Positions 8,410-17,646 of a stretch of 64,000 bases of DNA are shown here, piece by piece. Both the position numbers and the translations under genes were made by a program. Origin of the DNA: CAWKKW01 sp963850345 (GTDB lineage Bacteria; Acidobacteriota; Terriglobia; Terriglobales; Acidobacteriaceae). The DNA lies in the NCBI GenBank assembly GCA_963850345.1, contig CAWKKW010000009.1:1-64000 (forward strand), given 5' to 3'. A model generated the notes under the pieces. The model had not been told where the DNA came from and made no database searches. It saw only the letters and a list, made by a program, of their open reading frames with translations. Position 1 is the first letter of the stretch. The number at the start of each line of letters is the position of its first letter.

Positions 8410-8691
8410 TTACCAGGCTCCTTCAATCTTGAATGGTCCCAAGTCCTTACCTTCGGACTGGTCCAGATCGTGAACGATGACCCCATCCACCCGGCTTCCA
8501 CGCGAGCCGCGGTGTAATGCGTCCTCGAGCGCGCGGAGTAAGACTGGCTCGCCCGTCGCGACCACCTCCACGTGGCCATCATCGGTGTTACGCACCCAGC
8601 CGTGCAGGCCCAATGCGCCCGCTTCGCGATGCACAAACCAGCGAAACCCGACGCCCTGGACGCGTCCTCGGACAAGGTAGTGGCGGACCAT
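8410..8691 (-). CDS. acyP: Acylphosphatase
   Basis: A 93-residue enzyme that hydrolyses acyl phosphates such as carbamoyl and acetyl phosphate. It shows the phosphate loop GRVQGVGFR (residues 9-17) with the catalytic arginine, and the active-site Asn in GWVRNTDDGHVEV (about 31-43). Length and ferredoxin-like pattern are normal. It is first in a probable two-gene operon with apt. Confidence 0.92.
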   Translation of the reverse strand: MVRHYLVRGRVQGVGFRWFVHREAGALGLHGWVRNTDDGHVEVVATGEPVLLRALEDALHRGSRGSRVDGVIVHDLDQSEGKDLGPFKIEGAW

Positions 8692-8806
8692 GGAATCGTT
8701 GCCAGTGTTGCAGATGTGGCGGATGGACGCAAGTCCGGCAACAGCGCCAGCTCGGCGGAAATCTTCGCGAATGTTTTGGAATTCCGCGTTCGCGGGATCG
8801 GCCGGA

Positions 8807-9352
8807 CTACAGCTTCATCTCCATAAACACGTCTGCGCGCGCATACGGCGATTGGGGTCTCTCCTCAGGGCGCAGATGGCGGAAGCCTATCGACTCGTAC
8901 AAATGCACAGCGTTTTCAAGCCGGCTATTGCTGCCGAGGAAGAGCGTGTCGATCCCCAGCAGTCGCGCTTGCGCAACCGAGTACTCCAGCATCTTGCGTC
9001 CGATGCCCAGGCCGCGAAGATGCCCGGCCACCGCCATCTTCGACAGCTCAAAAAGGCCGGGCCGCATGGGAATGAGCGCGCAGCAGCCCACAACTTCATC
9101 TCCCATGGCGGCGACAAAGATGTACCCGCCAGGATCGAGGATGTGCCCTTGAGGATCGCCGAGCGTCTCGAAGTCAACCTCTTCCATGCGGAAGTAAGCG
9201 CGGATCCAGGCTTCATTGAGCTCGCGAAATGCGGTTGCGTCGGAGGGAACATAGGGGCGAAGCGTGATCTCGGGCGCAGTCATGGATGCAATCTCGGGCG
9301 CAGGCGCAGAGCCCTGCTTCTCTGAGAATAGCTCGGTCGGCGGATGGCTCAT
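8807..9352 (-). CDS. GNAT family N-acetyltransferase
   Basis: About 181 residues from the ATG at 9352 (MSHPPTEL), which has AGGAGA about 8 nt upstream. After a variable leader of about 30 residues, the GNAT fold starts at ITLRPYVPSDATAFREL. The acetyl-CoA loop is in LSKMAVAGHLRGLGIGRKML (R/QxxGxG/A form RGLGIG). The C-terminus NAVHLYESIGFRHL is the usual motif B. The substrate is unknown. The gene is divergent from the LysR-type regulator, which is its likely controller. Confidence 0.85.
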   Translation of the reverse strand: MSHPPTELFSEKQGSAPAPEIASMTAPEITLRPYVPSDATAFRELNEAWIRAYFRMEEVDFETLGDPQGHILDPGGYIFVAAMGDEVVGCCALIPMRPGLFELSKMAVAGHLRGLGIGRKMLEYSVAQARLLGIDTLFLGSNSRLENAVHLYESIGFRHLRPEERPQSPYARADVFMEMKL

Positions 9353-9404
9353 GGGGAAGTTCTCCTGTGTCGAAACTAAGGTGGCATCAGCCATATGTCC
9401 AATA

Positions 9405-9427
9405 TCTTGTTCATTGCAATTAAGATG
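9405..9427. promoter_or_regulatory. Candidate LysR operator
   Basis: The inverted repeat ATCTT-N13-AAGAT lies in the 83-bp gap between the divergent GNAT and LysR genes, with the palindrome ATTGCAAT at 9414-9421 inside it. The place and symmetry fit an autoregulatory LysR site; this is inferred. Confidence 0.4.
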
Positions 9428-9435
9428 TTTCGCAT

Positions 9436-10335
9436 ATGGATCGAGATATTGAGTTGCGCCATCTGCGGTACTTCGTGGCCGTCGCCGAGGAACTGCACTT
9501 CGGCCGCGCTGCGCTGCGATTACACCTTGCCCAGCCGCCGCTATCGCAACAGATCCGTAAACTCGAGGAAATCGTGGGCCACGCGCTGTTTACGCGAACC
9601 TCCCGTGCGGTCCAACTCACCAGTGCCGGTGAAGTCTTTCTCGATCGTGCGCGCCGCACGCTGCGCAACGTGCAGGACGACATGGAAGAGGCGCGCAGCG
9701 TTGGCCGCGGCGAGGTCGGCTTCCTCAAGGTGGGCTTCATCGGATCGAGCATGCTGACCTCCGTCCCCGCCATGCTGGGACGCTACCGCCGCGCCTTTCC
9801 CACGGTCAATCTGCAACTGCACGAGTCGTATACGTCGATGCTGGTGCAGGCGCTGCAGCGAGGCACGCTCGACCTCGGTATTCTGCGCGACGGCGGGCCT
9901 ACGGAAGGTCTTCGCGTCGAGGTGTTGTTTTCTGAACCATTTGTGGCCGTGCTGCCTCGTCGTCACCCCTTGGCAACTCGCAAAGTGATCTCCGCGGCCG
10001 CCTTACGCGATGAGCCGTTCGTCTTCTTCTCGCCCTTGGCCGGAGACCTCGCGTATGGCAAGCCGGTCTCGCTCTGCGAAGAACATGGGTTTCGTCCGCG
10101 CGTGGTGCAGGAGGCGCCCCAGTGGCTTACCATCCTCAGGCTCGTCGGTGCCGGACTGGGAGTCTCCATCGGGCCCGCGTGTGTCCAGCGCATCGCCGCG
10201 CCTGACGTGGTCTGCTGCGCGCTTCGCGGAGCCCGCGTGGTTAGCGATATCGAACTTGCCTGCCGCGCCGAAGACACGCGTCCCATTGTGAACGCCTTCG
10301 CTGCCATTGCCCGCGAACCTCGCAAGCGACGCTGA
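9436..10335 (+). CDS. LysR family transcriptional regulator
   Basis: A 299-residue regulator. The winged helix-turn-helix is at residues 5-65 (LRHLRYFVAVAEELHFGRAA, PPLSQQIRKLEE). The effector-binding domain starts at about 95 (LKVGFIGSSMLTSVPAML) with LDLGILRDGG typical of the periplasmic-binding-like fold. It is divergent from the GNAT gene and probably controls it and itself. The inducer is unknown. Confidence 0.92.
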   Translation: MDRDIELRHLRYFVAVAEELHFGRAALRLHLAQPPLSQQIRKLEEIVGHALFTRTSRAVQLTSAGEVFLDRARRTLRNVQDDMEEARSVGRGEVGFLKVGFIGSSMLTSVPAMLGRYRRAFPTVNLQLHESYTSMLVQALQRGTLDLGILRDGGPTEGLRVEVLFSEPFVAVLPRRHPLATRKVISAAALRDEPFVFFSPLAGDLAYGKPVSLCEEHGFRPRVVQEAPQWLTILRLVGAGLGVSIGPACVQRIAAPDVVCCALRGARVVSDIELACRAEDTRPIVNAFAAIAREPRKRR

Positions 10336-10464
10336 TCGACTCGGGCCTCTCGCGGCACACCTTGCTTCCATGGCTGTCACCGAGTGGCGTGCCATCCATC
10401 ACGGCCCTTTCAACTTCTGCAGGTGTACCGTGTCGGCGGAGTGAGTCTGCCTCCGGAGTTCGGT

Positions 10465-10896
10465 ATGAAATGCGCACGTTTGACCGCATTTGCCGCCCTG
10501 TTCTTTCTGGGAGTGACCGCCATCGTCGGAGCCATTCCGATGCTCAGAGACCCGAACGGCCAGCCGTGGAACATGCCCCTGATTCTGCTTGAGCATTCGC
10601 CCTTTCACTCCTACCTGATGCCTGGCATTCTCTTGCTGGGCGCTAACGGGTTACTCAGCTTTTATGTGCTCTGGCTTAGCATGAGAAAGCATGCCAGTTA
10701 TCCGATATGGGTCATGGCACAAGGCTGCATCCTGGCTGGGTGGATTGTGGCAGAGGTGGCGATGCTGAGGCTGTTTGTATGGCCGCATTTCGTGTACCTG
10801 GCCTTAGCAGCGGTGCTCGTCGCTTCCGGTCTGTTCCTGCGCCGGCCTTCCGGGCGCCAGCCGTCTTCAGAACGCGCGCAGGACTTCGTCATCTGA
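10465..10896 (+). CDS. Four-helix membrane protein, hypothetical
   Basis: A 143-residue protein from the ATG at 10465 (MKCARLTAF) with GGAG upstream. Four hydrophobic segments lie at about residues 5-22, 45-67, 78-95 and 100-118, followed by a basic tail. No motif ties it to a known transporter or enzyme. It lies 70 bp before the GNAT/aminotransferase fusion, in the same direction. Confidence 0.6.
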   Translation: MKCARLTAFAALFFLGVTAIVGAIPMLRDPNGQPWNMPLILLEHSPFHSYLMPGILLLGANGLLSFYVLWLSMRKHASYPIWVMAQGCILAGWIVAEVAMLRLFVWPHFVYLALAAVLVASGLFLRRPSGRQPSSERAQDFVI

Positions 10897-10965
10897 CAGT
10901 CCTCTCGGCTTCGCAGGAGCCCGGGGATTCACAACGTATTCGCATTTCCTGTACCCTGCTGCATC

Positions 10966-12618
10966 ATGCCGCAAGTGGTATTTAAGCAAGCCTGCACCGC
11001 TGAAGAGTTCGCGCAAGTACATCGGCTCAATCACCGCACGTTCGCAGAAGAACTGGGGCAGCACTCTCAAACTGCCGAAGGGCTGCTCGTCGACCGCTTT
11101 CATGCGCGGAATCGCTATTTCATCGCGCTGGTGCAAGGGCGAGTCGTAGGGATGATCTCGGTGCATGACCAGGCGCCCTTCTCGATCGAGAAGCGGCTGC
11201 CTCATACCAGGCGATTGGCGGAGATGTTCTCGCAACCCTGTGAAGTACGTCTGCTGGCCATTGAACCCGGCCTGCGGCATCGTACGCTTTTGGCGGGCCT
11301 GTTCTGGTGCGTGTATGACTACGCCCGGCAGCACGGCCATTCGCACATGCTGATCTCCGGAGTGGAAGAGCGGCTGCCCATGTACCTCGCGCTGGGTTTC
11401 GAGCCGCTGGGAACTTCGGTTGCGGAGGGGGCCAGCCGCTTCGTGCCCATGGCTCTCGATCTGCGTCATCAGCCTGCGGGTCTGCGCCGCCGAACACCCC
11501 ACTTCTCCGCGTGGTGGCAGCGCCATCGCGAGGAGCCGATCAGCCTCCTTCCCGGTCCAGTTGCCATCGGTGCGGAGATTCGCGCTGCCTTTCGCCGCCC
11601 GGTGCTGTCGCATCGCGAGGAGCGATTTCTCGAGGTCTACCGCGGTGTTCGTGGAAGGCTGAGTTCTCTTGCAGGCGGCATGGAAACGGCCATGGTCACC
11701 GGCAGCGGAACGCTCGCGAACGACATCGTTGCGGCGTGTCTGCGTTCGGGCTTCGGTGATTCGCGTGGCCTGGTGCTGGCGAACGGAGAGTTTGGCGAGC
11801 GGCTGGTTGCGCAAGCGCGCCGCGCAGGGCTCACCTTCGAAACCCTCACATGGACTTGGGGAACGGCCTGGAACTTCGACCAGATCGAGGCTGCTTTGCG
11901 TAGCGGAGTGGCGTGGGTCTGGGGCGTGCACCTGGAAACCAGCACCGGCCAATTGAATCCGCTCGATCGGCTCAACGCGATCTGCACACGCTTCGGCACC
12001 GAGCTTGCTGCCGATTGCGTCAGCAGCCTGGGAGCGGCGCCTATGGACGGCCTGAATCTCTTTCTCGCGTCTGGCGTCAGCGGCAAGGCGATCGGGTCTT
12101 ATGCCGGACTGGCCTTCGTCTTCGCACGCGAGGCCGCTCTGCACCGCATCCAGTTCGACCAACTGCCGGCGACCTTCGATCTGCGGGACGCGGTGCGTTC
12201 CGACGCCCCCATGTTCACGATCGCTTCGCCACAGTTACTCGCGCTGGAACAGGCTCTGATTGCCAACTACTGCGACGCCGGTGTAGCCCGAGATCGATTC
12301 CGGCACTATGAACAACTCGGCCAATGGACGCGAGAACAGCTGAGACTGGCGGGGCTCGAGCCGTTGGTGAGCGGACCCGATGCCGCTCCCACGATTGCTA
12401 CCTTCCGGCTACCGCACGCGCAGATACCACAGGCCTGCCGCGATGCCGGCTTTCTCATCGCCTACGAGAGCGGCTACCTGCGTCAGAGGGGATGGGGCCA
12501 GATCAGCGTTATGGGGGATCTCGACGAACAGAGGCTGGGGCCGCTGTTCTCCAGCTTGCGAGAGCAGTCCACCCGCGCGTCTGCCGAGACGGAACTACTC
12601 GATACGCTCGTTCGCTAA
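10966..12618 (+). CDS. GNAT / class V aminotransferase fusion
   Basis: A 550-residue two-domain protein. Residues about 1-165 are an N-acyltransferase-like domain (VVGMISVHDQAPFS, VRLLAIEPGLRHRTLLAGLF, YLALGFEPLG). Residues about 190-535 are a fold-type I PLP aminotransferase of class V. It starts SLLPGPVAIGAEIRAAF and contains VTGSGTLAND, VHLETSTGQL, the pyridine-binding Asp350 in ADCVSS, and the likely Schiff-base Lys374 in GVSGKAIGSYAG. The aminotransferase part resembles alanine-glyoxylate or 2-aminoethylphosphonate transaminases. Both sites look intact. A path that both transaminates and acylates an amine is inferred; the substrate is unknown. Confidence 0.85.
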   Translation: MPQVVFKQACTAEEFAQVHRLNHRTFAEELGQHSQTAEGLLVDRFHARNRYFIALVQGRVVGMISVHDQAPFSIEKRLPHTRRLAEMFSQPCEVRLLAIEPGLRHRTLLAGLFWCVYDYARQHGHSHMLISGVEERLPMYLALGFEPLGTSVAEGASRFVPMALDLRHQPAGLRRRTPHFSAWWQRHREEPISLLPGPVAIGAEIRAAFRRPVLSHREERFLEVYRGVRGRLSSLAGGMETAMVTGSGTLANDIVAACLRSGFGDSRGLVLANGEFGERLVAQARRAGLTFETLTWTWGTAWNFDQIEAALRSGVAWVWGVHLETSTGQLNPLDRLNAICTRFGTELAADCVSSLGAAPMDGLNLFLASGVSGKAIGSYAGLAFVFAREAALHRIQFDQLPATFDLRDAVRSDAPMFTIASPQLLALEQALIANYCDAGVARDRFRHYEQLGQWTREQLRLAGLEPLVSGPDAAPTIATFRLPHAQIPQACRDAGFLIAYESGYLRQRGWGQISVMGDLDEQRLGPLFSSLREQSTRASAETELLDTLVR

Positions 12619-12633
12619 TGTGTGCATAACGAA

Positions 12634-12663
12634 GAACGGCGCGAGCCAAGGCCCGCGCCGTTC
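12634..12663. terminator. Bidirectional hairpin between convergent genes
   Basis: GAACGGCGCG (12634-12643) pairs perfectly with CGCGCCGTTC (12654-12663) between the fusion gene and efp. Only a short T-containing tail follows on each strand. Confidence 0.6.
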
Positions 12664-12681
12664 CGATTCAGACTCGCGACT

Positions 12682-13242
12682 CTAGGCTCGGGACAGGTAT
12701 GCGCCTTCCGCAGTGTCGACCCGAATCTTCTCACCTTCGTTGATGAAGGGGGGCACCTGCACTACCAGGCCGGTCTCGAGCTTGGCAGGCTTGGTCACCG
12801 ATGAGGCTGTCGCCGATTTCAGGCCCGGCTCGGTTTCAACAACCGTCAACTCCACCGTGCCTGGCAGTTCGATGCCGACCGGCACGCCGTCAAAAAACGA
12901 AACCTTGATTTGCAGGTTAGAGGTCAGATATTCGACCGAATCGCCCAGCGTGTCGTGCTTCAGCACCGTCTGTTCGTAGTTCTCCGGGTTCATGAAGTAG
13001 TAGTCGTCACCCTCGTTGTAGAGAAACTCCATGGGAATTTCGTCCACGATGACGCGATCGATCGGGTCGGGGGAGCGGAAGCGGTGCTCGAACATGGCGC
13101 CCGTGCGCAGGTTGCGCAGCTTGGCCTGAATGAATGCCCGGAGGTTTCCGGGAGTCCGGTGCTCCACGCTGAATACGGCGTGAAGTTCGTTATTGTGCTT
13201 GATGATCATGCCCGGACGCATCTGTGTGGCGGGAATCGCCAT
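12682..13242 (-). CDS. efp: Elongation factor P
   Basis: A 186-residue translation factor that relieves ribosome stalling at polyproline. It has the three beta-barrel domains of EF-P and the end signature EKIRVDTAEGAYLSR. AAGGAG lies 10 nt before the ATG. The domain I loop reads RTPGNLRAF (residues 29-37). Aligned with E. coli PGKGQAF, the residue at the modified Lys34 position is Asn33. No epmA, epmB or earP gene is visible nearby. Polyproline stretches in neighbours such as the 586-residue protein at 13599 would be typical clients. Confidence 0.95.
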   Translation of the reverse strand: MAIPATQMRPGMIIKHNNELHAVFSVEHRTPGNLRAFIQAKLRNLRTGAMFEHRFRSPDPIDRVIVDEIPMEFLYNEGDDYYFMNPENYEQTVLKHDTLGDSVEYLTSNLQIKVSFFDGVPVGIELPGTVELTVVETEPGLKSATASSVTKPAKLETGLVVQVPPFINEGEKIRVDTAEGAYLSRA

Positions 13243-13598
13243 AAAAGAAAAGCTCCTTGAGTGTCGCTGGATCGTTCCAGCCGTTCCCGGGCTGCCTGGG
13301 AGATGCGAGTGGCCGATCCCTCTTTGGGACAGCGCTCACTCTTGCCAGGACGCAGCACGAGGGAAATTGCTGGGGTTGAGCCGCATGGGCTGCCCATCGA
13401 GAGTATCTTCCCCTGCAGTCACACGGCCTTGGCTTGAGCGGCTTGGGATATGCCGCAGCTTTGTGGCGTTTTCTGCAGGTAAAACTTGCTCAGGGCTGGG
13501 CCCAAACCGATTGTAGCGCAGCGGATACGATCCGGCGACACGGTCTCATGGCGGAACTCATCGACGTAAAGAGAACGAATGGCGTCGAGGCGTTGGGA
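13243..13598. other. Intergenic, no gene seen
   Basis: The 356 bp contain the efp Shine-Dalgarno site (13253-13258) and presumably its promoter. I see no convincing ORF, RNA gene or repeat in the rest. Confidence 0.5.
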
Positions 13599-15359
13599 TT
13601 ACTGGCTGAAGAGCCGGGAAAAGAAGTGGCCGATCCGGTGCAGGACTGCGGGGATAGGCTGGCGCTCCGGCTGAGCAGCTTTCGCCGGCTTGGGGGCAGG
13701 AGCGGTAACCGGCGCGGCTTGGGCGACTGCCGTGGCGGTTGGCTCGTTCCGCGTTGGCGTCGGGCTCGCCACAGGGGTGGTCCGGGCTGGACTGCCGCTG
13801 GCCGCCGTGGGCTTGGGTTGGGCAGGCTTGTGCTGGCTCGGCTTGGGCTGGTTCAGTGTAGGAGACGGTAACGGCGGCAGCACGGCCTTGGCAGCGTTAG
13901 TGGGAGTGTTCGCTCCTGGCGCTGGTTGGCTGATCACAGGTGCCGTCCGCACAGCAGGAGGATTGACTCGGGCCATGTTCACTGGCACCGGCAAAGGCGC
14001 CCTGGCGGGCAATGGCTGCACGGATCTTGCAGCCGGGGTCACCGTTCCAGGCACCGAAGATGGGATGATCGTTCCCAGCCCGGGAGCGGTGGTTGCGATC
14101 CGAATCGGCGGCCGCACAATGGTCGTCAACGGAGCCACGGTGCCCGCCGTGGAAGACGGAAGCGTAGCGCCGATGGGCTGAGAGGTCGTCGCCAGATTGG
14201 TTGGGCGGTTGGCAATGGCCGATGGGAGAAGGTGAGGGACCGCCGGTTGCGCGGCAGGCTGCTGCAGTGGAGGCGCCAGTATAGTTTGAGGCGTCTGCGG
14301 CGGAGGTGCGACGACGGGCGCAGGGTTTGGACGCGGGACGAGCGTTCCCGCCGGGGCCGGCAGTGTCGGCGCCGGTTTGAGATCCGCAACCAGCACCGGG
14401 TCTTCAGTGTCGTACGAAGGTATGGGCCGGGGTACACTTTGGGCCACGGTAGGCGTCTGCGGCGGGGCGTCGCCGTTGTAAACCAGCGGCACATTCACCC
14501 GGGCATGCACCTGGGCAGCCTGCGGCGGATCGGGCACTTTGGGAGTCGGTGCGAGGCCTTCACTCTGGGCCAGTGGGAACGCGGTATCGTCCGGAGTGGA
14601 GGACGGGCCGCCGATCACCTGTCCGGGCGCCGCTGCTTTGCCTCCACCCGTGCCGGTGCTGGCAACCGAGACGATCGGAGCAGGCGGACAGCCGCACGGC
14701 TCCTGCTCATGGTCCACCACGTCATGCAAGCTCCCGTGTTCGAAGAGCACGCGCTGGTTCGCCTGCACGCGGTAGAGCCCTCCTTCGAGCAGGCTGCTGA
14801 CCGTCACGTAGGGGCCGTTCGCGCCATGATTGTCGACGCAGGTATCACCCTGCGCGTTCACCCGAATCTTGAGATCGACCTGCCCCGGCCCGGAGATGAA
14901 GACCCGCAGATCCGGCGTCAACAGCACATCGGAAAAGCGGCCCGCAACATAGGTGGCCTCCATGGCACCGCGATCGAGAGACATCATCAGGGCGCTCGAA
15001 TTGCTATCGGTTGCCGTGCTGTCTTTGGAGAGATTCAGAGTCGTGGTCGAACAGAGCCGTACTTCGCCGCCGCGGCTCAAAGACAGGTGAGCGGTCCGAT
15101 CGCCCGCTGTCACGCTCCCGCTGTTCACGATGGAAGCCTGCCCGTTGGTCACATTCAATCCACCGGAGATACTGACGCCTTCAATCGGCACCAGCGCAAT
15201 CGGCTTGGCCTGTTGGGCGAGGCAGGGAAGCGCCGTCGCAAGCACCATGCTTGCCAGAGCACACAACTGCGCCTGCCGCGCATTGTGCACGCTGGTCAAT
15301 CTTTCGGCGGTGTTGCTGCCGCCGCGTGGGCTTCCTGGGCTGGATGGAAAGGGGTTCAC
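13599..15359 (-). CDS. Secreted FecR-like protein with long proline-rich tail
   Basis: 586 residues from a GTG start. A signal peptide at about residues 25-48 ends LPCLAQQ. Residues about 55-225 form a beta-rich domain (GGLNVTNGQASIVNSGSV, LSRGGEVRLCS, GRFSDVLLTPDLRVFISGPG) like FecR/filament-type proteins. Residues about 230-560 are low-complexity Pro/Ala/Thr/Val, probably extended and crossing the envelope. The C-terminus is a short amphipathic, basic helix (VLHRIGHFFSRLFSQ). No enzyme motif is visible. Function unknown; surface or envelope association is inferred. Confidence 0.6.
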   Translation of the reverse strand: MNPFPSSPGSPRGGSNTAERLTSVHNARQAQLCALASMVLATALPCLAQQAKPIALVPIEGVSISGGLNVTNGQASIVNSGSVTAGDRTAHLSLSRGGEVRLCSTTTLNLSKDSTATDSNSSALMMSLDRGAMEATYVAGRFSDVLLTPDLRVFISGPGQVDLKIRVNAQGDTCVDNHGANGPYVTVSSLLEGGLYRVQANQRVLFEHGSLHDVVDHEQEPCGCPPAPIVSVASTGTGGGKAAAPGQVIGGPSSTPDDTAFPLAQSEGLAPTPKVPDPPQAAQVHARVNVPLVYNGDAPPQTPTVAQSVPRPIPSYDTEDPVLVADLKPAPTLPAPAGTLVPRPNPAPVVAPPPQTPQTILAPPLQQPAAQPAVPHLLPSAIANRPTNLATTSQPIGATLPSSTAGTVAPLTTIVRPPIRIATTAPGLGTIIPSSVPGTVTPAARSVQPLPARAPLPVPVNMARVNPPAVRTAPVISQPAPGANTPTNAAKAVLPPLPSPTLNQPKPSQHKPAQPKPTAASGSPARTTPVASPTPTRNEPTATAVAQAAPVTAPAPKPAKAAQPERQPIPAVLHRIGHFFSRLFSQ

Positions 15360-15583
15360 CGCTTTTGTTTAGGACTCTGGTGCCAGTGTAAAGTCATCCG
15401 CGATCGAGGACGCTGGAAAATCGAACCGGCCGCACGGATGCGGGCCTCGCGGGGTACCATCCGTTCCAACCTGCAAGGAGAGTACCAGATGTGTTCCAGG
15501 CCACAATGACGCAAACAGGGTAAACACGGGATGAGCGGACATTCAGGTCAGACACGCAATTCCGCGCCGCCAGAACCCGAACC

Positions 15584-16159
<576 letters not shown>

Positions 16160-16254
16160 GGCTGAATTCAGTGTAGCCGCTGCCGCCTGGGTTCGCCGAT
16201 GACCCTTGCAAATCGCCTCCTGGCCGGTCAATCCCGACCACTTAAGTCCGAGAT

Positions 16255-16273
16255 TTACATTACGAACCTGTAA
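16255..16273. promoter_or_regulatory. Inverted repeat in a divergent promoter region
   Basis: TTACA-N9-TGTAA lies in the 175-bp gap between trpG (minus) and the beta-barrel gene (plus). The size is that of a dimeric regulator site. No regulator can be assigned. Confidence 0.3.
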
Positions 16274-16334
16274 TCCTGCCATTGAATGAACTCTGGTTGG
16301 ACCGAATATCCGACCACATTAGTCTGCATTCACC

Positions 16335-17216
16335 ATGAAAGTCACCAGGTTGTTCTCGCTCTGTACTTTGCTCGCCGGCAGTCTGTTGTCTTTTACCTCT
16401 GCCCATGCACAGGAACTGCCCTATTTCGTCACCTACTCCCACGAGATGGAGGAGCCGGACTCGCTCGAGTTTGAAGAGAAGGTGGCGACCGGCCGTCCGG
16501 ACGGGGGAAATCGCTTCGCGGCCAACGCGCTCGAACTCGAATACGGCACCCGCGCCTGGTGGACCACAGAACTTTACCTCGAAGGCCAGAAGACAGCGCG
16601 CGAGAGCACGGTGTTCACCGGCTTCCGGATTGAAAACCGTCTGCGGCCGCTACTCAGCGAACGCCGCATCAACCCGGTCCTCTATGTCGAGTTCGAAGAC
16701 ATCAATGCCGCAAATAAGAGCTTGTTGGAGGTGGTAGGCCACGATGGCAAAGCAGATCTCACGGAACCGAATCAGAACACTCGTTCCGAGAAGGAGCGGG
16801 AAGTGGAACTGAAGCTGATTCTCTCCAGTAATGTGAAGGGCTGGAACTTCTCAGAAAACATCACGTCGGAAAAAAACCTCAAGCACGCGCCTTGGGAGTT
16901 TGGGTACGCATTGGCAGCGAGCCGGCCTCTACGGCTGGTGGCAGGCACGAGCCCTTCGGTCTTTGCGCTGGAAAACTTCTCGGCCGGCGTGGAGATGTAC
17001 GGCGGGTTGGGCGACCGTGACTCCTTTGGAACGTACAATACCTCGCACTACGTCGGTCCCTCGATCAACTGGAGCCTCGCGCATGGTGTGACGGTGACCG
17101 CCTCTCCCAACTTCGGCCTTAACGACTATAGCGTTGCCCGAATCTACCGGATCGGTGTCAGTTACGAGATCAGCCAGGTCACGCGCTGGTTCCGTGCCCA
17201 GGATAGGAGCCACTGA
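16335..17216 (+). CDS. Outer-membrane beta-barrel protein, hypothetical
   Basis: 293 residues with a signal peptide (residues 1-26, ending SAHAQ). The mature part alternates hydrophobic and polar residues (ALELEYGTRAWWTTELYLEG, VFTGFRIENRLRPLL), the pattern of amphipathic barrel strands, and the last strand ends in aromatic residues near VSYEISQVTRWF. Its stop overlaps the cytochrome c start by one base (TGATG), so the two are translated together. The pairing suggests a role linked to respiration or extracytoplasmic electron transfer; that is inferred. Confidence 0.65.
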   Translation: MKVTRLFSLCTLLAGSLLSFTSAHAQELPYFVTYSHEMEEPDSLEFEEKVATGRPDGGNRFAANALELEYGTRAWWTTELYLEGQKTARESTVFTGFRIENRLRPLLSERRINPVLYVEFEDINAANKSLLEVVGHDGKADLTEPNQNTRSEKEREVELKLILSSNVKGWNFSENITSEKNLKHAPWEFGYALAASRPLRLVAGTSPSVFALENFSAGVEMYGGLGDRDSFGTYNTSHYVGPSINWSLAHGVTVTASPNFGLNDYSVARIYRIGVSYEISQVTRWFRAQDRSH

Positions 17217-17623
17217 TGCGGAACAGATCGAGAGTGCTCTGGGCAGCGTTCGCCGTAGTTCTGATCTCGACGTTTGTCTTCGCCGCCGCCGATGGCACTT
17301 GGTTGAATCGGGTACCGACGCAGGACCGCGCGCGTCCTAATCCGTTTCGCGGGCAGCAGGACGCGATCACCGCGGGCGCCATTCTGTTTCAGCACGATTG
17401 CGCCTCGTGTCATGGAGACACGGCGGAGGGCAAAGGTTCGAAGCCCAGCCTGCACTCGGCGCGCGTGCAAAACGCGACCGACGGTGAGATTCATTGGCTG
17501 CTGACCAATGGGAACATGAAGCACGGCATGCCCTCGTGGTCCAAACTGCCCGATCCGCAGCGGTGGCAAATCGTGACGTTTGTTCACTCGCTCCCGCTGG
17601 AAGCTGCCAACGAACATCCTTGA
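17216..17623 (+). CDS. Secreted monohaem cytochrome c
   Basis: 135 residues. An N-terminal hydrophobic segment (about 8-24) acts as signal or anchor. The class I haem site is C62-A-S-C65-H66, and the likely distal ligand is the Met of NMKHGMPSW. QRWQIVTFVHSL is the usual C-terminal helix. It probably carries electrons in the periplasm. Its start is coupled to the upstream barrel gene. Confidence 0.88.
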   Translation: MRNRSRVLWAAFAVVLISTFVFAAADGTWLNRVPTQDRARPNPFRGQQDAITAGAILFQHDCASCHGDTAEGKGSKPSLHSARVQNATDGEIHWLLTNGNMKHGMPSWSKLPDPQRWQIVTFVHSLPLEAANEHP

Positions 17624-17646
17624 GGTTTGCTGGAATAGTGCGCAGC

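Noticed and set aside
10867..12162. 431-residue antisense frame
   Set aside because: It lies opposite the clear GNAT/aminotransferase fusion, has no domain, and its composition is that of a shadow frame.
13690..14500. CRISPR-like or tandem DNA repeat in the proline-rich gene
   Set aside because: The repetition is at amino acid level with irregular spacing; no repeat/spacer periodicity.
13926..15509. 527-residue plus-strand frame rich in Arg
   Set aside because: It mirrors the Pro/Ala-rich protein on the other strand; Arg-rich shadow of GC-rich codons with no motif.
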